Below, one piece after another: positions 35,390 to 46,703 of a DNA stretch of 64,000 bases (positions within the stretch are counted from its first letter, which is position 1; each line of letters begins with the position of its first letter). This DNA is from Chamaecyparis obtusa (lineage: Eukaryota > Streptophyta > Pinopsida > Cupressales > Cupressaceae), in NCBI GenBank assembly GCA_027943335.1, contig BSBK01001580.1:1017501-1081500 (forward strand), in the 5' to 3' direction. A model generated the notes under the pieces. The model did not search any database, had not been told where the DNA came from, and saw only the letters and a program-made list of their open reading frames with translations. Made by a program: the position numbers and the translations under genes.

Positions 35390-35607
35390 GAACTCCCATG
35401 AGAACCATCATCATCATGCATATCATGTGGCTATTGATCCATACTATAGCCTTGTATTTAAAAAAAAATCATTGAGACATGTTAAAATACATGTGTTCTT
35501 ATTCTAAGTTACATTGAATAATAGACAATTATCAGAATGCTTCAATTAAAAGAAGAGATATTTTTTAAATTTTTAAACAATTTTAAATGGTGTATAGTGC
35601 GTACCAC

Positions 35608-36378
35608 CTCATCCATGATAGTGGGGTTTTTTTAATCTATGCAATTCAAATTGTAATTGATAAGCATCTCTTCGCCTCCATGTATCAATTTGATCGCACA
35701 TACAAATATGTGATTTCCCTCGTGCGCCTCAAATATGCAATTGGGTTGCTTCTTAGTTAATGCAGGTCATGCACTATTTATAAAACTTGCAATATTCTCT
35801 GATACTTTTGGCCTTTCGTCAATGTATATAGCCACTGTTTTACTTTGTTCACTGACTTTTTGTTGCATATAATTTGTTGTGAGTGCATACCTACACATAA
35901 TTTTTTTATATCTAACAATCTGCATCCAACTACTGTAATCATAACAAAGTCCGACATACTCCATCAATTCAACAACTTCGTTGTAAGAGACCTTTATTCC
36001 ATCCATGGAAAATAGGCCCAAACCATGTAATGAAGATGGTGATATGCGATGTATCCTCTCTCTAACACAAAAATCAGTGTTTATTGGAGGAAGTTCATTA
36101 GGGACCCATTGTTTCTGTAGATGTGTGTACCTGAAGGGAACCTCAGAGTTGTCTTTTCTCTCATCATCATAAGAACATGACCCCCCTTGAGCAAGGAAAA
36201 ATTCCATGTGTTTATTGAATTTCTTTATGATCTTTTGACCTCGATTTGATCTCCTTGATTTAGACATACTAAATGTATCACTTTCTTCTTCCATTCCTAC
36301 ATTTTCCTTGCTCGAGGAAGAGAAATATGACAAATATCTATTCACTGCTTCCTGGACTCCATGAAATGAGAGAGGCAT
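35608..36378 (-). pseudogene. SET-domain-like gene beside the CACTA transposase
   Basis: Starts MPLSFHGVQEAV. The N-terminal third is Ser/Lys-rich, then WVPNELPPINTDFCVRERIH leads into a SET-like fold: HGLGLFSMDGIKV, EVVELMEYVG, YIDERPKVSENIASFIN and, after an in-frame TGA at 35767 where Arg is expected, HIFVCAIKLIHGGEEMLINYNLN. NIASFIN and GEEMLINYN correspond to the NHSC-type and GEEL-x-x-DY motifs of SET lysine methyltransferases. The canonical His-Ser-Cys after Asn is absent (SA, stop, P), so catalytic activity is doubtful. The exon probably ends near a GT at 35607. It lies on the same strand just downstream of Tnp2. It could be captured host sequence or a normal gene of this transposon family. 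Confidence 0.6.
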
Positions 36379-36639
36379 GTGGCAATGAGAGAGATATTTT
36401 ACAAATGGTAAAAGACATTAATCTCTATGGGGTGTATTGACTTATACCTGAAAATCCATGAGACTGTGGGATGCTCATGAAAGGGGTTTGGGTTTTTGCA
36501 TATGTAAATCAATTGTCTTATGTCATTGATCTATCAAGAACTCAATATTAATCATTGATCTATCAAGAACTCAATATTGAATAGCATAGCCATGGAACAC
36601 ATAATTGTACATTTCATTCATGTCATTGATATTCTTCTT

Positions 36640-36800
36640 CATCCATCTCATCATCAAGATCATCATCATTGATGACATCATCACCACCACTATCATCATT
36701 GTCATCATCATCATCATCATTGTCATCATCATCATCATCATCCTCCTCATCATCATCATCATTGTGATTAGTATAAGCATCATCATCATCTTCTTCTTCA
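36640..36800. repeat. ATC/GAT trinucleotide-rich tract
   Basis: Imperfect cat/atc repeats on the plus strand that read as poly-Asp in the Tnp2 frame. Open frames in the other phases (poly-Met, poly-Ile) are by-products. Confidence 0.85.
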
Positions 36801-37650
36801 ACTAACTCTCCATTGTGATCATCATCTACATCATCTTCCACTTCTTCCTCTTCCTCAGTATCTTCTTCTTCCATCACATTATACTTTATCGATCTTCCTC
36901 TTGGATCATGTCTAACAACAAATGACCAACTTGGTTTATGTGGAACCTCTGAGTAAAATACCTTCTCACATTGGCTTGGAAGAACATAGGGCTCTTTCCC
37001 AACTAGCTCAAACAACCTTGTATTAATCATTGGAAATTCATTATCATGTTCAATAATAGTTCTATCAAGATCATTTTGATTGAGTCATAGTTTGTACCAT
37101 TTCATGATGAAGAGAACTAATTTGAAGGAATTAAAGTCATAGTCAAGTATATCAACCAAAATGTCATAGTATCAATTTAGAGACTCTCGAGGATGTAAGT
37201 CAGTTCTAGATAAAATATTAGTCACCTGGAATATTGCACTTATCCCAGAATCACAAGTTCTCTTCATGTCATCCAACTTTTTGATGCAAAATTTATAACC
37301 ATTGTATAACATAGCCTTATGGTGTTTCACCTACAATAATGTCAAATATGTATAAATTATTGCATCATGGGTTGAAAAACATACGGTTGATTAACACATT
37401 TATAAGTACGTGGAGATCTCTTAAACCATATGCTAAATCTATTTCCTTTTGTGTAACATTAGGATCTCCATTATGATGAGCTTGTATAACCAATGAAGAC
37501 ACATATTCCCATTTTAATCTATGACCATAATGTTGACATTGTTCAATCCATACTGTCATCCAATCTTGATTGTTTGCAATAAACAAATATATTGCATCCC
37601 ACTCTTTAGCAATTGTACAAAAGTAAATAGATGACTTACAACACATTTAT

Positions 37651-38064
37651 TTTGAAGATTAATAATTAATTAACTATAATAACATCTCATAATTTATTAC
37701 CTTTCACTTTCCTAAATCTACCATTCCCCACCAAGTGCTCCCCTTCAAATTTTTAAATGGAGTCGAGATCTCAAATGCAATCTATATGGGTATTTGCTGC
37801 AAGATTAGGAAGATATTGAGTAACGTACACCATCATCTGGTATACCAACATATTTATTTTGAAGATTAAGAATTAATTAACTACAATAACATCTCATAAT
37901 TTATTACCTTTTACTTTCCTAAATCTACTGTTCCCTACCAAGTACTCCCTTTCAAAATTTTTAATGGAGTCAAGATCCCAAATGCAATCTATATGGGTCT
38001 TTGCTATAAGATTAGGAAGATATTGAGTAACATACACCATAATCTGGTATACCATATATCCATC
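37651..38064. repeat. 207-bp tandem duplication inside the Tnp2 gene
   Basis: Starting at tttgaagattaa, the sequence 37651-37857 is repeated at 37858-38064 with about 10% differences. It covers the end of the DUF4218-like exon, so the duplication would disturb splicing or reading. The unit nearest the transposase start keeps the longer frame. Confidence 0.8.
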
Positions 38065-41000
38065 AACCATGAAACCCTTGGGACATGCTATTTGTCAAAT
38101 CAAACCCTTCAAAAATTTTAAGTGCCTCTCAACCATCCACATTGACCTAGCCTGTGCAGGTCCACACAATTCAATTTCTTCAACTTGGTGTATGAGGTAG
38201 TGTTCTTGTACATTGAAAAAAGTTGAAGGTAAACACTTTTGCATTTCACACATTAGTAGACAAATTATTTTCTTCCAATATTTTATATCTTTTTTATGGA
38301 TTTCTTTATATGACAACCACCTACAAGAGATTCTAGACACATAAATATATAAATATGAGACTGTACAATATATTACTCATTTGATATTATTGTTTGATAT
38401 ATTGAACAAAAATAATTGCTTACCTCATGTATTTTTCAAGATCATATATCACTTGTTTGATATTATTGTCGAAGTTCTCTGGAGCAATAGGGGTAGCACA
38501 TACTGCAACAATTTTCAACTAATCATTTCATACAATGAAAATTGAATGCAGATACACAAATATATTGTAAAATACCAAAGACTGTGACTTACCTTGATGA
38601 AGATATGCTAATCACGCGTTTTCATCCCTGACCCAAAATCACTTTTCTTTGATATGAGATTGCTTATATTCACAACAAATCCTGTAGGAAATCAAATTTT
38701 TCGTATGACTTATTTTATGGCATTACTTTGTTGCTCTGTTAACAACCAAGGAAGGGCACTTGTATTAATCTAGTCTCCATTGCTATTTGATTTACTAATA
38801 TTTTTCATTGCATGATTGGAATCATGAATGCCACTACAAATTTTGCCAACTTTTTCTTTGTCTTGCCTTCCATCCAATATTTTCCACAGTGTCTCTGTTA
38901 CATTCTTTCCAATATGCATAGTATCAAACAAATACACAATTTGTAGTTGCTCATAGCAGGGCAGCCTACTACATTCTTTGGGATAACATTTTAGTCCCTT
39001 TGGAAGGAGGTCAGTGATGCCTTCCCGATCATCAACTACAAAATTAGCCAACAAAACACAATCAAAATATATAATTTTCAAACATAAACCATTCGGTGGA
39101 ATGATATTACCTCAAATTCCATTATATTCCAACTATCATAGGTGATGTGTCATTATTTGAGGCCTTGCTATAGTATCTTCTTTCCCATTGAAAAGATGTT
39201 TTTCCACACTTTGATACTTATGATTTATGTGGAGGAAGTTCTTATACTCATCAAACACCCATTTTCTTAAACTTTTGGAATGATGAGATTTCATCTTTGG
39301 ACCACACATTGGACATAAAAATTTTCCCTTTGATTGAAGACCTACAAGATAACGATACAATTGGATTAAATATCTTAATTTTTAGAATTAGAATTATCAC
39401 GTACAACTAGAATTCACCATAACATACCACATAAATGTGTCAACCCTGGGGCATCATGAATTGTCAACACAAGCATTGCATGGAATTGAAATTGTCTTTG
39501 TTCAATTGGTCTAGAGATGTCATACACAGTGAAACCATTCCATAACACTAACAACTCATCGATAAGAGGCACAATATACACATTCATATATTTCATTTGG
39601 TACTTACCTGGTTGAATTAACAACATCAGATAATTATTGTGGTTATTTCACTCCAATACTTATAATTACATGTAGATAACTATAAAATAATAAAATACTA
39701 GGAACAATCATTACCAACATAATGTGCTCCCTCTTTATCGACATCTATGGAGGAATGTTATTATTGATAACAAAAACATGCCACACCAAGTAAACAAATC
39801 TCATCTCTCTAAATGGATTGACATCGTCTGCTATTAGAGAAAGCTTGAGATTTCAAGGTTCTTCTATAAAGTGTGGCCACTTTTCCTCTATGTCCATAAA
39901 TGATGAACTGCCCATGGGCATTTGAATAATGTCATCTTAACTCTTGTTGCGTGCATGGTAATCCATAAATTGTGCCAAGCTACTGCACCTGAATAATTGT
40001 TTCAGACATGGACTAATGGGGATGTAATGAAGAACCTTGTTCGGCACATTTTTTGTCATTTGATCATATCGATATCTACTCATATGGAATTCAAGGCATT
40101 CTATTGAATATTCATTTTCTTCATGATAAATAACATGATCTTCGGGACAAGTATCTATTGCTTGATACTCCATTCCAATATGTATCATAGTGGCACATAA
40201 TTCTCAATAAGAGAGAGGGAGAATATTTGATGGTGGTAACAGAAACTCACCTATCAATCTACAACAAAAAATATAAGTCATTACTATAAACAATCTTAAT
40301 GGTACATGTTTCACCTTTTATAGACTATAATGACGTATATTATAAACCTTAGCATATGCGACATTGCTATGTTGGATAAAGCATTCATAACCTTCAAATT
40401 CACCAAGAAAAATATAGTAGAGAGAAGAGTAGATTGGGAGCCTTCGTAAAGGGTTGTGTTTTCCTTCTCAATTAGAGGTATATCATGGATGACGTCAATG
40501 TCATCCTCATCATAATCATCATCATCAGTAGCAACAATAACAACAACACCAATACCAAATGTGTCAAGGATCAATGCATTCATACCATCATCTTAAAATG
40601 TATTTTCTGACACATGATCATCATCTTCCATGGGATCATGATCTTCAGCTTCAATACTCACACCTCCATGTTCCTCTATATTCACACCCCCATGTTCCTT
40701 TGAGATGTGGTAGTCCATATCACATACTACACTAGGGAGATCAACCTATATAAAAATGATGATAATAAAACCCCCCTTCAATGTGATAATCAAACCTCCT
40801 TCCATGGTTCATATGTATATTAACTATGAAAACAATATAACAAACAATTTACCAATGGATGATAATCAAACCCCCCTTCAATGTGACCATTCTCCCTACA
40901 ATGTCTCTTTTCTTTTTTTATTTTGATTCTTCTTGTCTTTAAGCCGTTACAACTCTTGCATGGATAATAACATTTGGCATTGCCTTTTCTTTGAAAGTTA

Positions 41001-41220
41001 GACAACAATCTAGCGATTGTCTCCCTATTTTGATCGAATTCCCTTGTATTATCTGACATGATCCTTAATGTGTATATATGAAAAAAAATTGGACATGTTG
41101 TACTTAATGTTTATATCTACACATATGGTTTTGATAGCAAACAATCACTCTATTTTCTCATGGTGAGAAATCTTTAGTTGTGACAAACAATTACATGTTA
41201 CGGTAGGTTTTATAAATGAT

Positions 41221-42008
41221 ATGTTACTTTGTAAATTTAACTTGATCAAAATTCTTGTTATACATGACCTTCTTACTATAAAACCCCAAATTGGATGGGA
41301 TACTTTTGTGGATTATGCCTTAGAAAATGAGGAACCCCAACCTGCTAAAATTGAGACCCTTGAGGGGGAATCCACTCAAAAGAGAAGATTGAAAACTAGC
41401 CTTGCTAGTAAAACCCCCAAGACACTAAAAAAGAGTCCTAAAAATGTTATCCATATCATTATAAACTAAAATTAAGTATTCATAGATTCATATAAAGATT
41501 ACCAAAATAAACTAAATAAATCCTCTATTTGTTGAAACCCTAAACAGTCATCTAGTCATCTAGATAACCTTGCTTATGTTGCCCATGCTACTACAAAAGA
41601 TGAAGTGGAGGTGTTAGCTAACATCTCCTGTAAGAAATAAAAAGAGAAGATGGATAGGGATCTCTGAAGCCAAAATAGAAACAAAAAGAAGCAATGAAAT
41701 TTATAGCATGTTGTAGAAGATATTGAAAACCCTTAAGAAGATACTGAAAAAGAAGTAATGAAAATGTCTCCTTTACTCCTCATCTTCCAAAAATGGAAGA
41801 ACTTAATGAAAAAATGGAAATCTCTCATCGTCAAGAACTAGTGCAAGATGCTAGTACTGTTGTGGAAGAAGTATTACTACAAAGTGATATCCTTCATGGA
41901 TCACCTCCTAAGGACCTATTATTTCCTTTAATGACCTTCTTCCAGATACTACTAACAAGAGAATCCACAACTTACAACATAGTTGCAAGGGAAGTCACAG
42001 GGAAGTGA
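41221..42008 (+). pseudogene. Unrecognised decayed ORF fragments
   Basis: Two open segments: 41221-41469, with a Lys/Pro/Thr-rich tail (KTSLASKTPKTLKKSPK), and 41793-42008, starting MEELNEKMEISHRQELVQD. Both look like low-complexity retroelement or gag-like protein but match no family I can name. They may be chance. Confidence 0.25.
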
Positions 42009-42241
42009 TAAAGGTGAGGGAAAGACAATTACCCATTCAAAGGTTCTTGTGAAGCAAATTCAAGGTGGTTTTGACTTTCCACCTAGTTTGTTTCTATTAC
42101 CTAGTTTTGCTACAGGATAGTAAACCTCCTTTCACAATCTCTAACTCTTGACTACATTACCATGAACTCCTTGTCACAACTCCTAAGTCTCTTTCATAAT
42201 ACCATTAATCTCCTATCACAAACTATCTCATAACACAACTC

Positions 42242-42835
42242 AATATACATGAGTAAATGAGCATAAACAATAGAGTACTAGATATTGCCTAAAGAGATGA
42301 TGGAAGGATGACTAGGGTGTGAATCCATTGTGCTCCTACTTGATCTAGAACCTGCAAGAAGGAAATAAATGGGGTTAGATCCAAGGGATCTAAGAAATGC
42401 ATGATATCCTATTACATATCCTCATCTACAATCATGCATGTGCATAATCAAGCCATACATTTCTAGAAGGAAACCATGCTACAAGACATGTGCACTCAGA
42501 AAGATGCTACAAGAGGAAGAAGATACCATCATGGAAAACATCAAGTGGACATACATAAGTCACAGTGGTGCAAGAGCGTGGTTAGTACTATGGATGCATC
42601 ATCCAAACAATGCAACAACAACATCAAATGTTGTTGTTTCATTTGATGTTGCTATGACATCATTTCTAAATGAGGCATCCACATCAATAACTCAGAACAT
42701 GTCATAAGGTCATGGTGTTCCAATACAAGGTGATGCAGTCATAACCAAACATTCATTTTCATTATCTACTTGTTGTGATGACCTAGGGCATCAATGATTA
42801 ACTGTTACTTGTTTTCAATTCATCGCATGATTGAC
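42242..42835 (+). repeat. Direct repeat copy 1, carrying an 89-codon ORF
   Basis: Matches 44985-45575 at over 90% by eye. It contains an ORF at 42438-42707 starting MCIIKPYISRRKPCYKTC, nearly identical to the one in the second copy. A 52-bp tandem duplication (gacctagggcatcaatgatt twice) lies at its right end, about 42779-42882. It could be an LTR pair of a small element (spacing 2,743 bp) or a segmental duplication; no PBS was found. Confidence 0.65.
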
Positions 42836-43027
42836 CTAGGGCATCAATGATTAACTATTTATTGTTTTCAATTCATCACATGTTCAAAGAATCAATCCCC
42901 AACTTACTTTTACCATTCACTTTATCTTAGGTTAATCCCATGGAGGCAAGATGGATCTTGTTCCCATGGAATTAACTCCCAAATATTCAAAAGTTCAATT
43001 TAAAAATTTGTTGACTCATTTATTTAC

Positions 43028-43150
43028 AACAATGACCATCAAGAGACATCATCAAAATGATCATACAAAAGCATCATCACATATGTCCAAATTAAGAAAT
43101 ACCAATAGTGATGAAATCATGGACCTTGGAATATCTTCAAGACAATGATC
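43028..43150. repeat. Inverted repeat partner of 45898-46020
   Basis: caagagacatcatcaaaatg and the following 100 bp are the reverse complement of 45898-46020 with few changes. It lies just beyond direct-repeat copy 1. Confidence 0.7.
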
Positions 43151-43271
43151 CAAGAAGGCCATTAATGTCATTAATAACATATAAATGCAATTAAAAGTGC
43201 AAAGATGCCAAAAAGATGTAAAATTACATTTTAATGCAATTATAGCCTATAAGGCTCATGTGGGGGGTTAG

Positions 43272-43620
43272 TGTAGATTGAAAAGGTTGTCTTTAAATCT
43301 TTTAAAAGTCATTAGATGGGGCATTATACTCATTTTTTCAAGTTGACAACATTAGTTGTCAACTTGACAACACTATTTAGTCATATTTTGTTATGATAGT
43401 CGGTTAGAGACTGTTATGGAACAGTTTAGATTGTTGGTTATGGGTACAATCAATTTTTAGGAGTTTAAGAAGTCTATTTCAAGGTTGATCCATGTGATTG
43501 GAGGGGGTATGGAGATTTTTGTGTGTAAATATTCAATGAAATAAGTTTCAATCAATAAAAGAACAAACATTTTCCTTGCAATAGTGACTCTACCCGTAGG
43601 GTACAATTAGAATAACAACA
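43272..43620 (+). repeat. Possible LTR-like segment
   Basis: Follows a G-rich run (gtggggggttag) and starts TGTAGATTG. It contains a perfect 12-bp stem hairpin (43339-43366) and a run of AATAAA-like signals near 43545-43560. No second copy was found in the window. Confidence 0.3.
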
Positions 43621-44984
43621 AATTTAAATGTTTGAATAAACTATGATTTGGATTGGATGGAGGTGTAAAAACATTGTTTTGAATCTTGTTTAAATATTCA
43701 TATCTTCATTTTAGTGTTTTGGATTGTTACTGAACCCAAGTAATTGACAGTCATTTGATTGTTCCTGGGTATTGAGGTCACAGTCAGTGTTTTGGGTTTG
43801 AAACCTTCACAATGAAGTGACTCTCCCACCCCCACAAATACTATGATTGGTGGGAGTTGTCAATGTTGTATAATATATTTTTAATATAGCATTTTATGCA
43901 GGGATATGTGAAGATGAAGTATTTGGGAAGCCACTAAATGGTGGTAGACTGCTAATTAATGGGTGCCATGTCTTGCACCAGTCACATGGAGGAAGAATGC
44001 CCTTAAGAATGGAGGTATTTGGTGATGGATTATTGTTTTAGGGATCCATATTTATGTGTTGGATCAATTGGATTACTTTAGAGGAGGTTGCAAGGGTTCT
44101 TTTGTGTAGACTCAAGGTAAATGACCTTAGAAGCAAGGGTTTGGTGGCTAGTGAATTTGGTAAGTGGTGAGACCTTAAAAATTTGAAAATCTTTATGCTT
44201 TTAGACCTTACTCAATACTATTTCTTGTTCAGGATTTGAGGGGATGAGTACATTTATAAGATGCTTTGTAAATAGGGTTCAATTAGGCCTATTTGGTGAC
44301 TACTAGGTTATTTGATCTACTAGATGGTCCAAAGGAGTTTACCTTGGGATTTGGGTAGGATTTAGAGAATCCAAAAGGGTATCTAAATCAGTGAATAGTT
44401 TCTTTAGTTGTTTGGGAAGATTTGGAGTAAAGGGAAGATTTGTGACTGATGAGGGCTACAAGCCTAGAAGGGCTATTGGAGTGGTTTGTGTGGAAGATAA
44501 CTTAAATAGACTTGGAGGACTGGCGTAACATGGTATGTTGGCCATGATTAGGTGTTCTGAGGTGTTGGAAATGGGGTGGAAGAATTGTTGTAAGATTTGA
44601 TATATTGGAGGCTTTAGGTGCATTGGGAGAAGCCTAGATTAGGATCCTTGAGTGGATGTTTGATGTCAAGAGAAGTTAGCATAAGAGATCAAAGGAAGTA
44701 AGTTTGTTTAAAATGTCTAAGGTGTTCATTGTCTAAAGTCAGAGCACTCTATTTAATCCTTGAGTTAAGACTAACTCCTTCAATGGGTTCCAAGACACTT
44801 GTAGAATTATTAAGTTGAGCTAGGTTCCTTTAGGGGATAGTAGAGGGGTCTACATCACTGATAGTCAATCATGTGATGAATTGAAAACATATGTACTACA
44901 TAAAGAAAGGAGTAAAAAATAAAACATTTGGGCTCACATAGGCCGAGAGCATAGCCAACTCCTAGAAAGATAAGCTTGAATATA
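43621..44984. other. No gene seen
   Basis: About 1.4 kb with a G-rich plus strand between the two direct-repeat copies and only trivial ORFs. Confidence 0.4.
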
Positions 44985-45575
44985 AATATACATGAGTAAA
45001 TGAGCATAAATAACAGGGTACCAGACATTTCCTAAAGAGATGATGGAAGGATGACCAGGGTGTGAATCTAGTGTGCTCTTATTTGATCTAGAACCTACAA
45101 GAAGGAAAGAAATGGGGTTAGATCCAAGGGATCTAAGCAATGCATGATATCCTATTACATATCCTCATCTACAATCATGCATGTGCATAATCAAGCCATA
45201 CATTTCTAGAAGGAAACCATGCTACAAGACATGTGCACTTAGAAAGATGCTACAAGAGGAAGAAGATACCATCATGGAAAACATCAAGTGGACATACATA
45301 AGTCACAGTGGTGCAAGAGCATGGTCAGTACTTTGGATGCATCATCCAAACAATGCAATAGCGACATCAAATGTTGTTGTTTCATTTGATGTTGCTATGA
45401 CATCATTTCTAAATGAGGCATCCACAACAATAACTCAAAACGTGTCATAAGGTCACGGTGTTCCAATACAAGGTGATGCGGTCATAATCAAACATGCATT
45501 TTTATTATCTACTTGTTGTGATGACCTAGGGCATCAATGATTAACTATTATTTATTTTTAATTCATCACATGATT
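44985..45575 (+). repeat. Direct repeat copy 2, carrying an 89-codon ORF
   Basis: Second copy of 42242-42835, with the ORF at 45181-45450. The two predicted peptides differ at only a few positions. The copy lacks the 52-bp tandem duplication. Confidence 0.65.
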
Positions 45576-45897
45576 AACTATCAGGCTAGGGCATCATTAT
45601 TTCCTTCCATTGATGATTATTTACTATACTTGATTCCTCAAGGGCATGAGCCTGTGACTATGTCTTCCTTCTATATATATCATTTCTTGATTTGATTTGG
45701 TTATTAACACAACATTATAATTCTCATTGTTGCATTTTACTTGTTTGGATCTTTGAGGACTTGTGTTTAACACTAGGGCATATTGTTGGATCCTTTCATT
45801 TTTATTTACTGTTGGATCTCATGAAGCTAGGGCATTATGGATTTACTAATTACATGATCATTTTCTGGCATGTTTACTATTTGACTATTCCTTCTTG

Positions 45898-46020
45898 GAT
45901 CACTATCTTGAAGATCTTCCAAGGCCCGTGCTTGCATCACTTTTGGTATTTCTTAATTTGGACATATGTGATGATTCTTTTGTATGATCATTTTGATGAT
46001 GTCTCTTGATTGATTGAAAT
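45898..46020. repeat. Inverted repeat partner of 43028-43150
   Basis: Reverse complement of 43028-43150; lies about 320 bp beyond direct-repeat copy 2. Confidence 0.7.
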
Positions 46021-46151
46021 TGTCTATTTTTTGTTGAAGGTATTTTGTATGAAATCACAACATACAAAATATGATAACTTCTAAGAAGGTCCACAGTGAA
46101 AAATAACCTAAAAGGAATGAATAGGTAGAGGATATCCAACCTCTAAAAATA

Positions 46152-46703
46152 ATGATGCCTTTCATAATAGAAGATCCAAAGGGAAAAGGAGTTATGGAAG
46201 CAAGAGACACTGGAAAATTAGTGAGGTGGTATGTAAATATTGAAATAATGGATGATGATATACATATTCCTAAAGGGCTAGTTGAGTTATCTATACTTTT
46301 TCCCCTACAAAAGCTAAAATTTTCTCAAGTTGTTGAAGCAGAAGAAAGAGAAGAAATGGAGAGGAACTACCTCTAAGAGATAAATTTGATGGAGGAGGCA
46401 TCTAAAATGCTTGATAAGTTAGTAACAACATTTGTAAGAGATGTTGCAGCAAGTCCCTCCAACTCCTTCAAAAACCTAAATGGCATGGTAAGATCACAAT
46501 TTGAATCATTTGAAAAACCAACTAAACTTAAGCTGAGAAGAGAAATTGGTGATAGAAGATTCAATGAGCTAAATAATACATTAGATTATGATAGAGTATT
46601 GTTGGAAATAAGTGTCAAAAATATTCAAGCTTCTCTAAATGAAGGTGGTAACAATTATAAGTCCTTGTGTCGATTGTATCTAAATTTACTAATCATATTA
46701 TGA
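46152..46703 (+). pseudogene. Unrecognised decayed ORF
   Basis: Two open segments in the same frame (46152-46376 and 46386-46703) separated by a TAA, with IIEDPKGKGVMEARD and MLDKLVTTFVRDVAA. Charged and helix-prone; reads like retroelement-type protein, but no family is recognised. Confidence 0.35.

Larger units (their letters stand above)
31700..41059 (-). mobile_element. CACTA-like DNA transposon, multi-gene, decayed
   Basis: Three gene-like units on the minus strand in the order Tnp2 transposase (41059 to 36600), a SET-like gene (36378 to 35608) and a second multi-exon gene (about 34777 to 32020). The Tnp2 segments are those of plant En/Spm (CACTA) elements. Subterminal short direct repeats (cattcattaacacat type) lie at 31745-31920. 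I did not find convincing CACTA terminal inverted repeats, so the ends are only the outer limits of recognised content. A pair of TRIM elements has inserted at 34719-35389. Confidence 0.7.
36623..41059 (-). pseudogene. CACTA transposase Tnp2, multi-exon, broken
   Basis: Transposase that would cut and paste the element. In order: transposase-associated Cys segment CYYPCKSCNGLKTRR (about 40970-40925); Tnp2 core with KVLHYIPISPCLKQLF (40.0 kb), SLIADDVNPF (about 39840) and YMNVYIVPLIDELLVLW plus TIHDAPGL (39.6-39.4 kb); FLCPMCGPKMKSHHSKSLRKW (39.3 kb, paired Cys); YLFDTMHIGKNVTETLW (38.95 kb); a DUF4218-like part with CLPSTFFNVQEHYLIHQVEE (38.25-38.1 kb); and a DUF4216-like part with KEPYVLPSQCEKVFYSEVP (37.0 kb). 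The C terminus is a long Asp/Glu repeat from a GAT trinucleotide tract. Several stops interrupt it. A 207-bp exon-containing tandem duplication lies at 37651-38064. Confidence 0.85.

Noticed and set aside
36571..36805. Poly-Met and poly-Ile ORFs
   Set aside because: Alternative phases of the GAT repeat that encodes the Asp-rich tail of the transposase.
31700..41200. CACTA terminal inverted repeats
   Set aside because: No convincing CACTA...TAGTG pair was found near either end, so the element boundaries are left open.
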